Below the pieces are notes generated by a model that searched no databases, was not told the DNA's origin, and saw only the letters and a list, made by a program, of their open reading frames with translations. Below are positions 1 to 7,630 of a stretch of 36,412 nt of DNA, in pieces. Both the position numbers and the translations under genes were made by a program. The DNA lies in the NCBI GenBank assembly GCA_002683135.1, contig NYSS01000165.1:1-36412 (forward strand), read 5' to 3'. The stretch comes from Planctomycetota bacterium (GTDB lineage: Bacteria; Planctomycetota; GCA-002687715). How positions within the stretch are numbered: the stretch's first letter is position 1; each line of letters starts with the position of its first letter.

Positions 1-165
1 AAGCGTAAGGCGACCAAGCGTAAGGCCACCAAGCGTAAGGCGACCAAGCGTAAGGCCACCAAGCGCAAGGCCACCAAGCGCAAGGCGACCAAGCGTAAGG
101 CTGCGAAGCGCAAGCCGGCCAAGCGTAAGGCTGCGAAGCGCAAGCCGGCCAAGCGTAAGGCGACC
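1..165 (+). repeat. 15-bp tandem repeat, eleven units, coding KRKAT/KRKAA/KRKPA
   Basis: Eleven consecutive 15-nt units of the form AAG CGY AAG GCN ACC (later GCG or GCC) fill bases 1-165 and probably continue upstream of the window. Variation is mostly synonymous. Such an array can gain or lose units by slippage, so the tail length may differ between strains. Confidence 0.9.
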
Positions 166-177
166 CGCCGGCGCTAG
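1..177 (+). CDS. C-terminal end of a Lys/Arg-rich KRKAT-repeat protein (histone H1-like), 5' truncated
   Basis: The window opens inside a reading frame that starts in phase at base 1 and ends at TAG 175-177. The 58 visible residues are eleven pentapeptides (six KRKAT, then KRKAA and KRKPA alternating, then KRKAT) followed by RRR. Nearly every second residue is Lys or Arg and there is no acidic residue, so this should be an extended polycationic tail that binds nucleic acid. Such tails occur in bacterial histone H1-like proteins and on some HU, ribosomal or topoisomerase proteins. The N-terminal domain that would identify the protein lies outside the window. The frame is convincing because the repeat is kept at the amino-acid level while third positions vary (CGT/CGC, GCG/GCC), and because a terminator follows 33 nt after the stop. 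Confidence 0.75.
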   Translation, partial: KRKATKRKATKRKATKRKATKRKATKRKATKRKAAKRKPAKRKAAKRKPAKRKATRRR

Positions 178-210
178 CTTCCGGGCCTACGGGCTTCGAA
201 AGCAGAGAAG

Positions 211-246
211 GCCGCTTCTCCCACCATTGGGGGAGGCGGCTTTCTT
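211..246 (+). terminator. Intrinsic terminator after the KRKAT-repeat gene
   Basis: GCCGCTTCTCCC (211-222) pairs with GGGGGAGGCGGC (229-240) through G-C, A-T and G-T pairs around a short loop. TTTCTT follows at 241-246. It lies 33 nt past the stop of the basic-repeat gene. On the minus strand the stem is followed by CTTCTCTGC, so it might also help end ilv transcription, but less well. Confidence 0.7.
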
Positions 247-530
247 GCATGAGGGCTCCGTGCGGCGGGGTGAGGTCATCAGCCGGTCCTCGTGCTTCCC
301 TATCCCGGGATGCTGACCGATCATTCTCTCCCATCTCTGGAGCAGTCTCCCGAGGTGATGGGTGAGCGCACGCATCCCGACGGGGCCGTGTTCGAAGTGG
401 TGAGGTGCGCCGAGGCTCATGGGTTCGATCCCGCCCTCAGGCACGCCGCCACGGATCGCAGCTGGGCTCTCGGTTTGGCTCCGAGTCTGCTGAGAATCGG
501 CGGGGGGCGTCGGGTTTGTGCAGCCGATGC
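247..530. other. Intergenic region between the KRKAT terminator and the end of ilvM
   Basis: About 280 bp downstream of two convergent transcription units. Open frames cross it on both strands, but none has a recognisable product or ribosome-binding site. Small stems occur, such as CTCGG/CCGAG near 466-485, without a T-run. A tRNA T-loop-like string at about 427-440 does not fold into a tRNA. I see no supported gene here. Confidence 0.5.
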
Positions 531-788
531 TTACGCGGCCTGGATGCTGGCGGCAGAGATCAACGCGACCTGCTGCACCTCTTCGATATTGGTGATGTGG
601 CGGATCAGGGACTCGATGCTTCGGGTGCCGCGCAGGCGCAGGCGGCCCTGGAATTCCCCATCGGTGCCGGTGCGGGAGATGTCGAGTCTCAGGACGTCGA
701 ACCCACGCCGGCGGATGACTCCGAGCAGGCGTTGGAGCGAGGCAGACTGGGCATCGAGGGTGATGGTGATGGTGTGCATCATGGTCAT
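531..788 (-). CDS. ilvM: Acetolactate synthase small regulatory subunit, IlvM-type ACT protein
   Basis: This 85-residue protein is a single ACT-like domain. It has an N-terminal beta strand (HTITITLD), a helix, the IRRRGFDVLRLDIS strand-turn and a C-terminal IEEVQQVALI strand. The short length and the RRRGF pattern resemble enterobacterial IlvM (about 87 aa) more than the longer IlvN/IlvH. The subunit would bind and stimulate the catalytic IlvB chain and could confer end-product inhibition. The start at 788 is favoured because its ATG overlaps the ilvB TGA (ATGA), giving translational coupling; a longer in-frame extension to 845 is possible but lies inside ilvB. It is the last gene of the ilvD-C-B-M operon. 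No clear terminator follows. Confidence 0.85.
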   Translation of the reverse strand: MTMMHTITITLDAQSASLQRLLGVIRRRGFDVLRLDISRTGTDGEFQGRLRLRGTRSIESLIRHITNIEEVQQVALISAASIQAA

Positions 789-2443
789 GAGGTGGCTCCA
801 TCCAACATGCGGTCGTTGGGAGCGAGGGGTGGGACGAGCGGCCATACGTTGTCGCCGCGTGGGATCTTGACATGAACCAGTACGGGGCCAGTGTCGGAGA
901 CGATGTGGTCGATCGCGAGCTCCATCTGGTCTGCCCGGTCGATCGAGACCGCGGGGATGCCGAAAGCCTCGGCGACCTGGGCAAAGTCCGGGTTGTCAGA
1001 GAGGTCGACTTCACTCTCTCTGTTGTCAAAGAACAACTCTTGCCACTGACGGACCATGCCGAGGGCGGTGTTGTCGAAGAGCAGGATCCGGACCGGGATG
1101 TTGTATCGCCGTACGGTGGCCAGCTCCTGGATGTTCATCATGAGCGACCCGTCTCCGGTCACGCAGACGACCGGGGTTCCCGGATTGGCGAAGGCGGCGC
1201 CCATGGCGGCAGAGAGTCCAAATCCCATGCTGCCCAGGCCCCCGCTCGTGAGGTGTTTGCGCGGGTTGTTAAGGGCCACGTGTTGGGCCACCCACATCTG
1301 GTGCTGTCCGACGTCGCACGCGAAGATCGTGTCCTCGGATGCTCGCTCCGAGAGCCGCCTTAGTAGCGAGGGTGCGTCGATGTGATCCTGTTCGGAAGGC
1401 GGAGGGCACCACGCGTGTGTTTCTGCGAGCTCGCGACAGTGGCGACGCCACGGTTCAATGTCCGGCGTCATGGTCAGCGCCGTGAGCGCAGGTCGAATAT
1501 CACCGGCTACGCCGACGGTCGCGCGCCGCAGCTTGCCGAGCTCGGCCGGGTCCACGTCGAGGTGGATGACGGCCGCGTTCGGGGCGAAAGCATCCAACTT
1601 GCCGGTCGCTCGGTCGTCGAAGCGAGCGCCGACGCAGATCAGGAGGTCCGATTCCTGCACGGCGAGGTTGGCTGCCTTGAGCCCGTGCATGCCCAGCATC
1701 CCGAGGAATCCCTCGTTATCCGGCAGCACACCGCCCAGGCCTTTGAGGGTATGAACGACGGGGAATTGACCGCGATCCACGAACGTCCGGAATTCCTCGA
1801 TCGCGTCAGCGAGCACAACCCCGCCGCCCGCGTAGACCACGGGTCGCTTCGCTTGCGCGATGAGTTCGCGCGCGCGCGCCACGTCGCTCTCGTCAGGTGC
1901 GGGAGGGCGATCCACCCGCGCTGGGGGCGGGATGGGCTCCTTGTCGGTCGTGGCCTGACCGACATTCTTGGGGAAGTCGATGAGGACCGGTCCTGGGCGC
2001 CCCTCCTGCGCGATGCGGAAGGCGTCCCGCACGATGGTCGGGATGTCGTCGGCGCTCTCGACGATCCAGCTCATCTTTACGACCGGCAGGGTCATACCCA
2101 GGATGTCCGCCTCCTGGAACGCGTCCGTGCCGATGAGCGAGCTGGGGACCTGTCCGGTGATGGCGACTATCGGGACAGAGTCGATGTGTGCATCAGCGAG
2201 GGGAGTGATGAGGTTCGTGGCCCCCGGGCCGGAGGTGGCCATGCACACGCCGACCCGACCGGTGGAGCGGGCGACGCCCTGCGCCGCGAAGCCGCATCCC
2301 TGCTCATGCCGGCAGAGGATGTGACGGATCGTCGAGTCCAGTAGGGCGTCGTACACCGGCATGATCGCGCCCCCCGGATAGCCGAAGATCGTGTCGACCC
2401 CCTCGGCCTCGAGACAGCGAATCAGAAGCTTCGCGCCGTTCAT
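785..2443 (-). CDS. ilvB: Acetolactate synthase, large catalytic subunit
   Basis: This 552-aa ThDP enzyme condenses two pyruvates to acetolactate, or pyruvate plus 2-oxobutyrate to acetohydroxybutyrate, the first common step of valine, leucine and isoleucine synthesis. The N-terminal pyrimidine-binding domain starts FGYPGGAIMPVYDAL and carries the catalytic glutamate E47 in CRHEQGCGFAAQGVAR. The SGPGATNLITPLADA and QVPSSLIGTDAFQE segments are typical of acetolactate synthases. A central FAD/transhydrogenase-like domain follows, then the ThDP pyrophosphate motif GDGSLMMNIQELATVRRYN. Length is normal. An upstream frame extends 55 codons further but lies inside ilvC. The start at 2443 overlaps the ilvC stop as ATGA, and the gene's own stop overlaps the ilvM start in the same way. 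Confidence 0.96.
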   Translation of the reverse strand: MNGAKLLIRCLEAEGVDTIFGYPGGAIMPVYDALLDSTIRHILCRHEQGCGFAAQGVARSTGRVGVCMATSGPGATNLITPLADAHIDSVPIVAITGQVPSSLIGTDAFQEADILGMTLPVVKMSWIVESADDIPTIVRDAFRIAQEGRPGPVLIDFPKNVGQATTDKEPIPPPARVDRPPAPDESDVARARELIAQAKRPVVYAGGGVVLADAIEEFRTFVDRGQFPVVHTLKGLGGVLPDNEGFLGMLGMHGLKAANLAVQESDLLICVGARFDDRATGKLDAFAPNAAVIHLDVDPAELGKLRRATVGVAGDIRPALTALTMTPDIEPWRRHCRELAETHAWCPPPSEQDHIDAPSLLRRLSERASEDTIFACDVGQHQMWVAQHVALNNPRKHLTSGGLGSMGFGLSAAMGAAFANPGTPVVCVTGDGSLMMNIQELATVRRYNIPVRILLFDNTALGMVRQWQELFFDNRESEVDLSDNPDFAQVAEAFGIPAVSIDRADQMELAIDHIVSDTGPVLVHVKIPRGDNVWPLVPPLAPNDRMLDGATS

Positions 2444-3462
2444 GCTCCCGTCTCCGTCGCCGCCGGCTCCGACGGCGCTGTGTCCTCTTCCGCGTTCCAC
2501 GAGAACCCCGCTCGCATCCGGTCGCCGACATCCTGAAGCGGGTGCGTCTCGTCGGCTTTCTGGAGGGCCCTGAACTGGCCGCCTCCCGCGGAGAACTCGG
2601 CGGCCCATTCCTCTGCGAATGTCCCATCCTGAATGGCGGTGAGGACTTCGCGCATCCGCTCTCGTGTCTCTTCAGTAATGACACGCGGTCCGCGGGAGAC
2701 GTCTCCGTAGCTCGCCGTCTCACTGACGAAGCGATGCATGCGCCGGAACCCGCCTTCGTAGATCAGGTCCACGATGAGCTTGAGCTCGTGGCAGCACTCG
2801 AAGAACGCGACTCGCGGGTCGTAGCCGGCTTCGACGAGGGTCTCGAATCCCGCGGTGATCAGCTCGGTGACACCGCCGCAGAGGACGGCCTGTTCGCCGA
2901 ACAGGTCTGTTTCGGTCTCTTCCGCGAACGTCGTGTCGATGACGCCGGCGCGGGTGCCGCCGATGAGCTCTGCGTAGGCGTGGGCGAGCGCGTGGGCATC
3001 GCCCTTCGGGTCTTGGTGTACGGCCAGAAGGCATGGGACGCCACGCCCTTCCTCGTAGGTGCGTCGGACCAGGTTGCCGGGGCCCTTGGGTGCGATCATG
3101 ACCACAGGGGTCTCGGGGCCGGCTTCGAGGCGGCCGTAATGCACATTGAAGCCGTGGCTGAACAGGAGCACCGCTCCTGGCTTCAGGTTCGGACGCATCT
3201 GCTCTTCGAACACGGAGGGCTGCTCCATGTCAGGGACCAGGAGGGCCACCAGATCCGCCTGTGCGGTGGCCTCGGAGACGGTCGCTCGCTGCAGGCCGTC
3301 CTCGGCGACGCGATCCCATGACGGGCCTCCTTCACGGACGCCCACGACTACACGGGCGCCGGAGTCGTGGAGGTTGCGCGCCTGGGCGCGTCCCTGGCTG
3401 CCATAGCCGACGACTGCGACCGTTCGCTCGGCGAGAAGGGGGTTGGTGGGGTCAAACGACAT
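2440..3462 (-). CDS. ilvC: Ketol-acid reductoisomerase (class I)
   Basis: This 340-aa NADPH-dependent enzyme isomerises and reduces acetolactate and acetohydroxybutyrate to the dihydroxy acids. The Rossmann domain begins VAVVGYGSQGRAQARNL with the GxGxxG loop. MIAPKGPGNLVR and TDLFGEQAVLCGGVTELI carry the conserved Lys and the Asp/Glu metal ligands of the knotted C-terminal domain, which continues through FFECCHELKLIVDLIYEGG. The length is that of the short class I form. ATG at 3462 has AGGAG about 8 nt upstream. The last about 20 residues are a Glu/Ala-rich extension overlapping the ilvB start. It is the second gene of the operon, 35 nt after ilvD. Confidence 0.96.
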   Translation of the reverse strand: MSFDPTNPLLAERTVAVVGYGSQGRAQARNLHDSGARVVVGVREGGPSWDRVAEDGLQRATVSEATAQADLVALLVPDMEQPSVFEEQMRPNLKPGAVLLFSHGFNVHYGRLEAGPETPVVMIAPKGPGNLVRRTYEEGRGVPCLLAVHQDPKGDAHALAHAYAELIGGTRAGVIDTTFAEETETDLFGEQAVLCGGVTELITAGFETLVEAGYDPRVAFFECCHELKLIVDLIYEGGFRRMHRFVSETASYGDVSRGPRVITEETRERMREVLTAIQDGTFAEEWAAEFSAGGGQFRALQKADETHPLQDVGDRMRAGFSWNAEEDTAPSEPAATETGA

Positions 3463-3497
3463 GGGGCTCTCCTGGGGAGGGGATGTGTCAGATGGAC

Positions 3498-5159
3498 TCA
3501 GGCAGGCGGTGGTACCGGACAGGTGACGGCACCGTCAGATGCGGAAGAGACGGTGGCTGCATAACGAGCGAGCACACCGGTTTGGACGCTGGGGGCCGGC
3601 GCTACCCAGTCTGGGCGACGCGTCTCCAGGTCGATGTTCGTTTCGAGGCGACGTTGGGCGACGTCGATGCGGATCACGTCGCCGTCTTGCAGCAACGCGA
3701 TCGGACCGCCCGATATGGCCTCAGGGCAGACGTGACCGACCATGACGCCGTGGGTCGCGCCGCTGAAGCGGCCGTCCGTCACCAGCGCCACGGAGTCGCC
3801 CAGACCGGCGCCGACCAGCGCAGCGGTCACGGCCAGCATCTCGCGCATCCCAGGGCCGCCGCGCGGCCCCTCGTAGCGGATCACCACCACATCGCCCTGC
3901 TCGATCTCGGCCGCCTGCACCGCTGCGAAGGCTGCCTCTTCGCTGTCGAAGATGCGGGCGGGCCCCTCGAAGATCGCCGGTGCATCAGGGCATAGCTTCA
4001 GGACACAGCCCTCAGGGGAGAGGTTGCCCCGCAGGATGGCCAGATGCCCTTGAGCCGCGATCGGGGCGCTGGCCTCACGCATCACCTCTTGGCCCGGCGT
4101 CTCGACCGCTCGGTCGGCCTCCTCGTCGATGGTGCGCCCGGAGACGGTCAAACCTCCGGAACGGAGCAGGCCGAGATCGCGTAGCCGTCGGGCCACCAGG
4201 CGCATGCCGCCGGCGGCAAAGAGATCGGTGGCGGTGAAGCGCCCCGTCGGCTTCAAATCCGCCAGCAGGGGCGTCTCGCGGTTGATCCGGTCCACGTCCT
4301 CGAGGCCGAACCGGACGCCGGCCTCGCGGGCGATGGCGATCAGGTGCAGGACCGCATTGGTGGAGCCGCCGGTCAGCGCCACGGAGGCCATCGCGTCCGC
4401 GAAGGCCTCGGCGGTGAGGATCTGACGGGCGGTGGTGTTTGAGTTTACGAGGTCCATCACCATCGCCCCGCAGCTGCGCGCTTCTTCGGCCCGCCCGTCG
4501 TCGTCCGCCGGACGCCCACTCTCCATTGGACTGATGCCAAGCATGCAAGCCGCTGTGGCCATCGTGTTGGCTGTGAACTGGCCGCCGCATGCACCGGCCC
4601 CGGGACATGCGGCGCATTCGATCGCCCGCAGCTCTGCGTCGTCGATGCGCCCCGCGGCGTGGGCGCCGACGGCTTCGAAGACGTCCTGGATGGTCAGGTC
4701 CCGCCCGGCGTGGTGCCCCGGGAGAATCGAGCCGCCGTAGAGCATCAGCGACGGCAGGTCGAGGCGCGCGAGAGATTGCACCGTTCCCGCGACCGTCTTG
4801 TCACATCCAGAGATAGCGACGACGCCATCGAAGGCGTGTCCGTCGACGAACAGCTCGATCGAATCCGCCACGGTTTCGCGGCTCACGAGGGAGGCCTTCA
4901 TGCCGGCCGTCCCCATGGCGATGCCGTCGGTCACGACGATCGTGTTGCACTCGATGGCCGTGCCGCCCGCTGCCCTGATGCCGGACTTCACGTCCTCGGC
5001 GAGCTCCCGCAGGTGCATGTTGCACGGGGTCACCTCGGACCAGGTGTTGGCTACCGCGATGAGGGGACGCTCGAGGTCCGCATCGGTCAAGCCGGTTGCC
5101 CGGAGCATGGCTCTGGCTGGGGCGCGGGCAGGGCCCCGCAGGAGATCGTCGCTACGCAT
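3498..5159 (-). CDS. ilvD: Dihydroxy-acid dehydratase
   Basis: This 553-aa iron-sulfur dehydratase converts the dihydroxy acids to the 2-oxo acids of valine and isoleucine. The start [14 protein letters not shown] resembles many IlvD N termini (MRSD...). Candidate cluster cysteines sit in [12 protein letters not shown] and in [38 protein letters not shown] near the C terminus is the usual substrate and Mg site. An in-frame GTG at 5186 would start inside the terminator stem, so ATG 5159 is chosen. No clear Shine-Dalgarno sequence lies in the 11 nt between the terminator T-run and the ATG. It is the first structural gene of the operon, directly behind the attenuator. Confidence 0.95.
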   Translation of the reverse strand: MRSDDLLRGPARAPARAMLRATGLTDADLERPLIAVANTWSEVTPCNMHLRELAEDVKSGIRAAGGTAIECNTIVVTDGIAMGTAGMKASLVSRETVADSIELFVDGHAFDGVVAISGCDKTVAGTVQSLARLDLPSLMLYGGSILPGHHAGRDLTIQDVFEAVGAHAAGRIDDAELRAIECAACPGAGACGGQFTANTMATAACMLGISPMESGRPADDDGRAEEARSCGAMVMDLVNSNTTARQILTAEAFADAMASVALTGGSTNAVLHLIAIAREAGVRFGLEDVDRINRETPLLADLKPTGRFTATDLFAAGGMRLVARRLRDLGLLRSGGLTVSGRTIDEEADRAVETPGQEVMREASAPIAAQGHLAILRGNLSPEGCVLKLCPDAPAIFEGPARIFDSEEAAFAAVQAAEIEQGDVVVIRYEGPRGGPGMREMLAVTAALVGAGLGDSVALVTDGRFSGATHGVMVGHVCPEAISGGPIALLQDGDVIRIDVAQRRLETNIDLETRRPDWVAPAPSVQTGVLARYAATVSSASDGAVTCPVPPPA

Positions 5160-5170
5160 GATTGGTGGGT

Positions 5171-5198
5171 AAAAAAAAGCCCGCACATAAGTGCGGGC
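5171..5198 (-). terminator. ilv attenuator terminator (segments 3:4 plus U-tract)
   Basis: On the minus strand GCCCGCAC (5198-5191) and GTGCGGGC (5186-5179) form a perfect 8-bp stem with a 4-nt loop, followed by eight T residues (5178-5171). The run ends 11 nt before the ilvD ATG. A terminator in front of the first structural gene of its own operon makes sense as a regulated attenuator rather than the end of the previous gene, because a promoter and a leader peptide lie between it and the upstream gene. Confidence 0.93.
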
Positions 5199-5213
5199 TT
5201 TGGTGTTTTGTTT

Positions 5214-5262
5214 CTGGCCGTTGGTCTAAGTCGGGGGCCCGCTCCCCTGACTCGACGGCCAG
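5214..5262 (-). promoter_or_regulatory. ilv attenuator: pause hairpin and competing antiterminator segments
   Basis: On the minus strand CTGGCCGT (5262-5255) is exactly complementary to ACGGCCAG (5221-5214). Inside this arm, AGTC-GGGG pairs with CCCC-GACT. CCCGCT (5266-5261, leader Thr-Arg-Trp codons) can also pair with AGCGGG (5243-5238), giving the 1:2 structure. AGCGGGC (5243-5237) shares a 6-nt complement, GCGGGC with GCCCGC, with the 5' arm of the terminator (5198-5193), giving a 2:3 antiterminator. A ribosome stalled on the Leu codons covers segment 1 and favours 2:3. A ribosome reaching the leader stop at 5226 covers segment 2 and leaves the terminator free. The pairings are seen in the sequence; the switching is inferred. 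Confidence 0.8.
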
Positions 5263-5306
5263 CGGGTAAGAAGCAGGACCTCAACGATTAGAAGGTGGCG
5301 GCACAT
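5226..5306 (-). CDS. ilv operon leader peptide (attenuation)
   Basis: A 26-codon frame from ATG 5306 to TAG 5226 lies between the operon promoter and the attenuator terminator. Residues 5-13 read LLIVEVLLL, so eight of nine consecutive codons are for branched-chain amino acids (five Leu, two Val, one Ile). Several are AT-ending codons (CTT, CTA, GTT), which look out of place in this GC-rich sequence. The block lies directly 5' of RNA segment 1, and the stop codon lies between segments 2 and 3, the geometry of enterobacterial ilvL/ivbL/leuL leaders. There is no strong Shine-Dalgarno sequence; CCAGG is the nearest purine-rich stretch. The peptide itself need have no function after synthesis. 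Confidence 0.88.
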   Translation of the reverse strand: MCRHLLIVEVLLLTRWPSSQGSGPPT

Positions 5307-5316
5307 ATGAACCTGG

Positions 5317-5345
5317 AAGTTAGTCCGCCCGGCTGAGCGATTCAA
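5317..5345 (-). promoter_or_regulatory. Predicted sigma-70-type promoter of the ilv operon
   Basis: On the minus strand TTGAAT (5345-5340) and TAACTT (5322-5317) are separated by 17 nt. Predicted transcription starts around 5310, just before the leader-peptide ATG at 5306, so the leader would have a very short 5' end. The -35 box lies about 40 nt after the stop of the preceding gene, leaving room for some read-through from the ribH operon. Confidence 0.55.
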
Positions 5346-5383
5346 GCAGCTATGCCGTTTTTTTGGCCCGGGGCTGGGCGAGC

Positions 5384-7630
5384 TTATCGCAGGAGCCGTT
5401 CGATTCGCGATTCGGGTATCCCGGCGTCGGCCAGGGTCTTCAGATGCCCCTCCAGTGCCTGGTCGTCGCCCGAGTCTCGCGCGAACCGGGCCGCCAAGAC
5501 CACGGCGTCCAGCAGGTTGGGGTCCTTTCGAAGCGCGATCCGGATATGGGTCGCGGCCATCCGAGCGTTGCCCGCTCGTTGGGCTTCGGGGGCGAAGAGG
5601 AGGCGCGAACGTGCCACGGCGTGATCGCCGAACTTGCGCTCCTCGCTGTCGGGGCCGAACGAGCGGTAGGTCGTATCGGCTATCAGGCGCAGGGTGTGCT
5701 CGTCCCACCGCCACCGTCCTAATTGACGCAGGGCGTGGCGCAGGGCCAGCGCGTCGTCTCCGTCAGAGAACGCCTGGGCGGCGGCGGTGCGGTCGTCGAA
5801 CTCGACCGTCGTTGGATCACCCGGTTCTTCCAACCAGGCGCCGACGGTGGCCGGGTCGGTGCCGAGTCGCAGCGCGACGTGGCCCTTGAGCTCGAGGACC
5901 GACGGCCACGGGAGGGAGCGAAACGTCCTTTGGTCTTCGAGCAGCCCGCGGGCTTGTCCCACGTCGCCGTCTTCCAGCGCCGTGCGGGCGCGCTCCAGGT
6001 TGGCCAAGGGGTGATGCGGATTGCGCAGGATCGTGGCGTCCAGGAACCCGCTGACTCGCTCGCGGGAAGGCAGCCAGGTCTCGGGGCCGGCTACGCCGCG
6101 CGCCGTGAGCGCCGCGCGCATGGGCTCTGTGGACATTAGCTGACGCAGGGTCACCAACTCCCGACCGACGAGAGCCGCTCGCCATGCTTGTGTTGCCGTA
6201 TGTGGACCGTGCTCTGCGAGAGAATCCAGGGCGTTCTTGCAGGTGACGAGCTCTTCGACCATGCCCCTGAGGTCCGTGTCTTTGAGCTTGTCGTTCGCGC
6301 GCACCTTGGCCCAGCGGGCGACGTGCACGTGGCGGTCGGCGACGAGATGCCGCCATGCGGCGAACGTGCCCGCGAGCAGAAGGGCTATGCAGAGCCATCG
6401 CAGGGGGGCGCGCATGGGACGCCCGGGGGCGGCGCCTGCGAGCAGCCCGATGGTGACGGCGGCTGGGAGGATTCCGGCGGGGTGGTGGAGGGGGGCCCGC
6501 ACGCAGGCCATGATGGTGAACGCGGCGAGGCCACCCACGGAGACTGCTGCGAGGTGTCGGCGGCCAGGCGTTGCTGAACTCGCCACCTGCTTACTCGTGC
6601 GGCACACGATCCAGAGAGCGCCGACGATCACTGCTAGTCCGAGCAGCCCGCCCTCCGCGAGCATCCATAGGACCTCCTGGTGTGGCTCCTCGACGATGAC
6701 GCCGAATCCGCTGATTTGCCACTCCGCGGGGTCCCTGAAGGGGGAGATGGACGCTTCGAAACGGCCAGCTCCACATCCGAAAAGCGGTTCGTCTTGCCAG
6801 AGGTCGACCGCGGCCTGCCAGAGTCCTATGCGCACGGCGTTGGTCGGGTGCTCCGTATCCAGGACGGATCGGGCGCGGTCAGGCGCCACCAGGAGGGCCA
6901 GGGCGACGGCGCCGATGGCGACGCCGAGGGCGACCTGCCCGGTTGTCCGCGGGGCTCGCTCCGGGCGTCGCGCCAGCAGCAGCCCCGTTACGACGAGCCC
7001 GGCGACCAAGGCGAGCGCCCCAGCGCGGGACTCTGAGAGGGCTACCAGCGCGGTTGAGGACGCCACCAACGCCCAACCCCACGGGCGTCCGCTGGCCGGC
7101 AACAGGAGGGAGAGGATCGCTACGGGAGCGGCGAATTCGGCGAGCTCGAGGCTGTTTCCGATGGTCGATGACAGAGATACATCCAGGCGATCTGGGATGA
7201 ACTCGAACCAGCCGGCGTGGCGCCGCAGGAGCCCGAGCAGGAGCACCGGGATGGTTGAAGCGCCGAGCAAGCTGACGAGCCGCCGTGTCCGCGCGCCGTC
7301 GGCGCCGTGGGCGGCGCCGATTTCGAGGAGGATCCACCCGACGCTCGCCATGATGATCGGGAAGGCGAACCCGGGACCCTTGAGGGTGCTCGCGATCGCC
7401 AGGGCCGGGGCGAACGCCAGGAGGCGGCGCCACGCGGACAACGGATCGTCTCTTCCCGGCCGCGGCATCAGGAGGGCCGCCGCGGGCACACCGAGCCCGA
7501 ACGCCAGCAGGATCTTCGAGGACGCGAAGGGATCGTGGAAGCCGTCGACGAAGAAACCGGGGAGCAGGAGCACGAGGGCTCCTCCGAGCATCAGGCCCCC
7601 GCGGTTCCGATCAGCCGTTGGAGCTGACAT
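5384..7630 (-). CDS. O-antigen ligase/polymerase-like membrane protein with C-terminal TPR-like region
   Basis: The protein is 748 aa from ATG 7630, or 735 from ATG 7591 (MLGGALVLLLPG). About ten hydrophobic segments fill the first 430 residues. Two stretches match the O-antigen ligase (Wzy_C/WaaL) pattern: SESRAGALALVAGLVVTGLLL-like, and LFGCGAGRFEASISPFRD with EEPHQEVLWMLAEGGLLGL, the large periplasmic loop and following helix. Members join or polymerise lipid-linked glycans in the cytoplasmic membrane. From about residue 450 to the end it is soluble, helical and Ala/Leu/Arg-rich, with spaced helices suggesting degenerate TPRs (PLANLERARTALEDGDVGQA, LALRHALRQLGRWRWDE). The start overlaps the ftsY end by 20 bp, so it is probably co-transcribed. 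No polysaccharide genes adjoin it, and the substrate is unknown. Confidence 0.8.
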   Translation of the reverse strand: MSAPTADRNRGGLMLGGALVLLLPGFFVDGFHDPFASSKILLAFGLGVPAAALLMPRPGRDDPLSAWRRLLAFAPALAIASTLKGPGFAFPIIMASVGWILLEIGAAHGADGARTRRLVSLLGASTIPVLLLGLLRRHAGWFEFIPDRLDVSLSSTIGNSLELAEFAAPVAILSLLLPASGRPWGWALVASSTALVALSESRAGALALVAGLVVTGLLLARRPERAPRTTGQVALGVAIGAVALALLVAPDRARSVLDTEHPTNAVRIGLWQAAVDLWQDEPLFGCGAGRFEASISPFRDPAEWQISGFGVIVEEPHQEVLWMLAEGGLLGLAVIVGALWIVCRTSKQVASSATPGRRHLAAVSVGGLAAFTIMACVRAPLHHPAGILPAAVTIGLLAGAAPGRPMRAPLRWLCIALLLAGTFAAWRHLVADRHVHVARWAKVRANDKLKDTDLRGMVEELVTCKNALDSLAEHGPHTATQAWRAALVGRELVTLRQLMSTEPMRAALTARGVAGPETWLPSRERVSGFLDATILRNPHHPLANLERARTALEDGDVGQARGLLEDQRTFRSLPWPSVLELKGHVALRLGTDPATVGAWLEEPGDPTTVEFDDRTAAAQAFSDGDDALALRHALRQLGRWRWDEHTLRLIADTTYRSFGPDSEERKFGDHAVARSRLLFAPEAQRAGNARMAATHIRIALRKDPNLLDAVVLAARFARDSGDDQALEGHLKTLADAGIPESRIERLLR

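Noticed and set aside
420-442. tRNA T-loop-like string GGGTTCGATCCC on the plus strand
   Set aside because: The T-stem pairs at only two or three positions, and no acceptor stem, D-arm or anticodon arm can be placed around it; a tmRNA 3' end does not fit either.
292-875. Plus-strand open frames of 156-192 codons across and beyond the ilvM gene
   Set aside because: They overlap a clearly recognised gene on the other strand, show no family motifs and lack ribosome-binding sites; they are a by-product of high GC.
1382-2344. 320-codon plus-strand frame opposite ilvB
   Set aside because: The minus-strand acetolactate synthase is unmistakable over the same bases; the plus frame has no recognisable domain.
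2444-2608. 55-codon N-terminal extension of ilvB
   Set aside because: It is Gly/Arg-rich, unlike acetolactate synthases, and overlaps ilvC; the ATGA overlap marks the real start.
5160-5186. GTG at 5186 as the ilvD start
   Set aside because: It lies inside the attenuator stem and adds a Phe/Pro-rich stretch not seen in IlvD; ATG 5159 gives the usual MRSD-type N terminus.
5366-5379. GCCC/GGGC stem after the ligase-like gene as a terminator
   Set aside because: On the minus strand it is followed by a run of A residues, not T, so it does not fit an intrinsic terminator for that gene.
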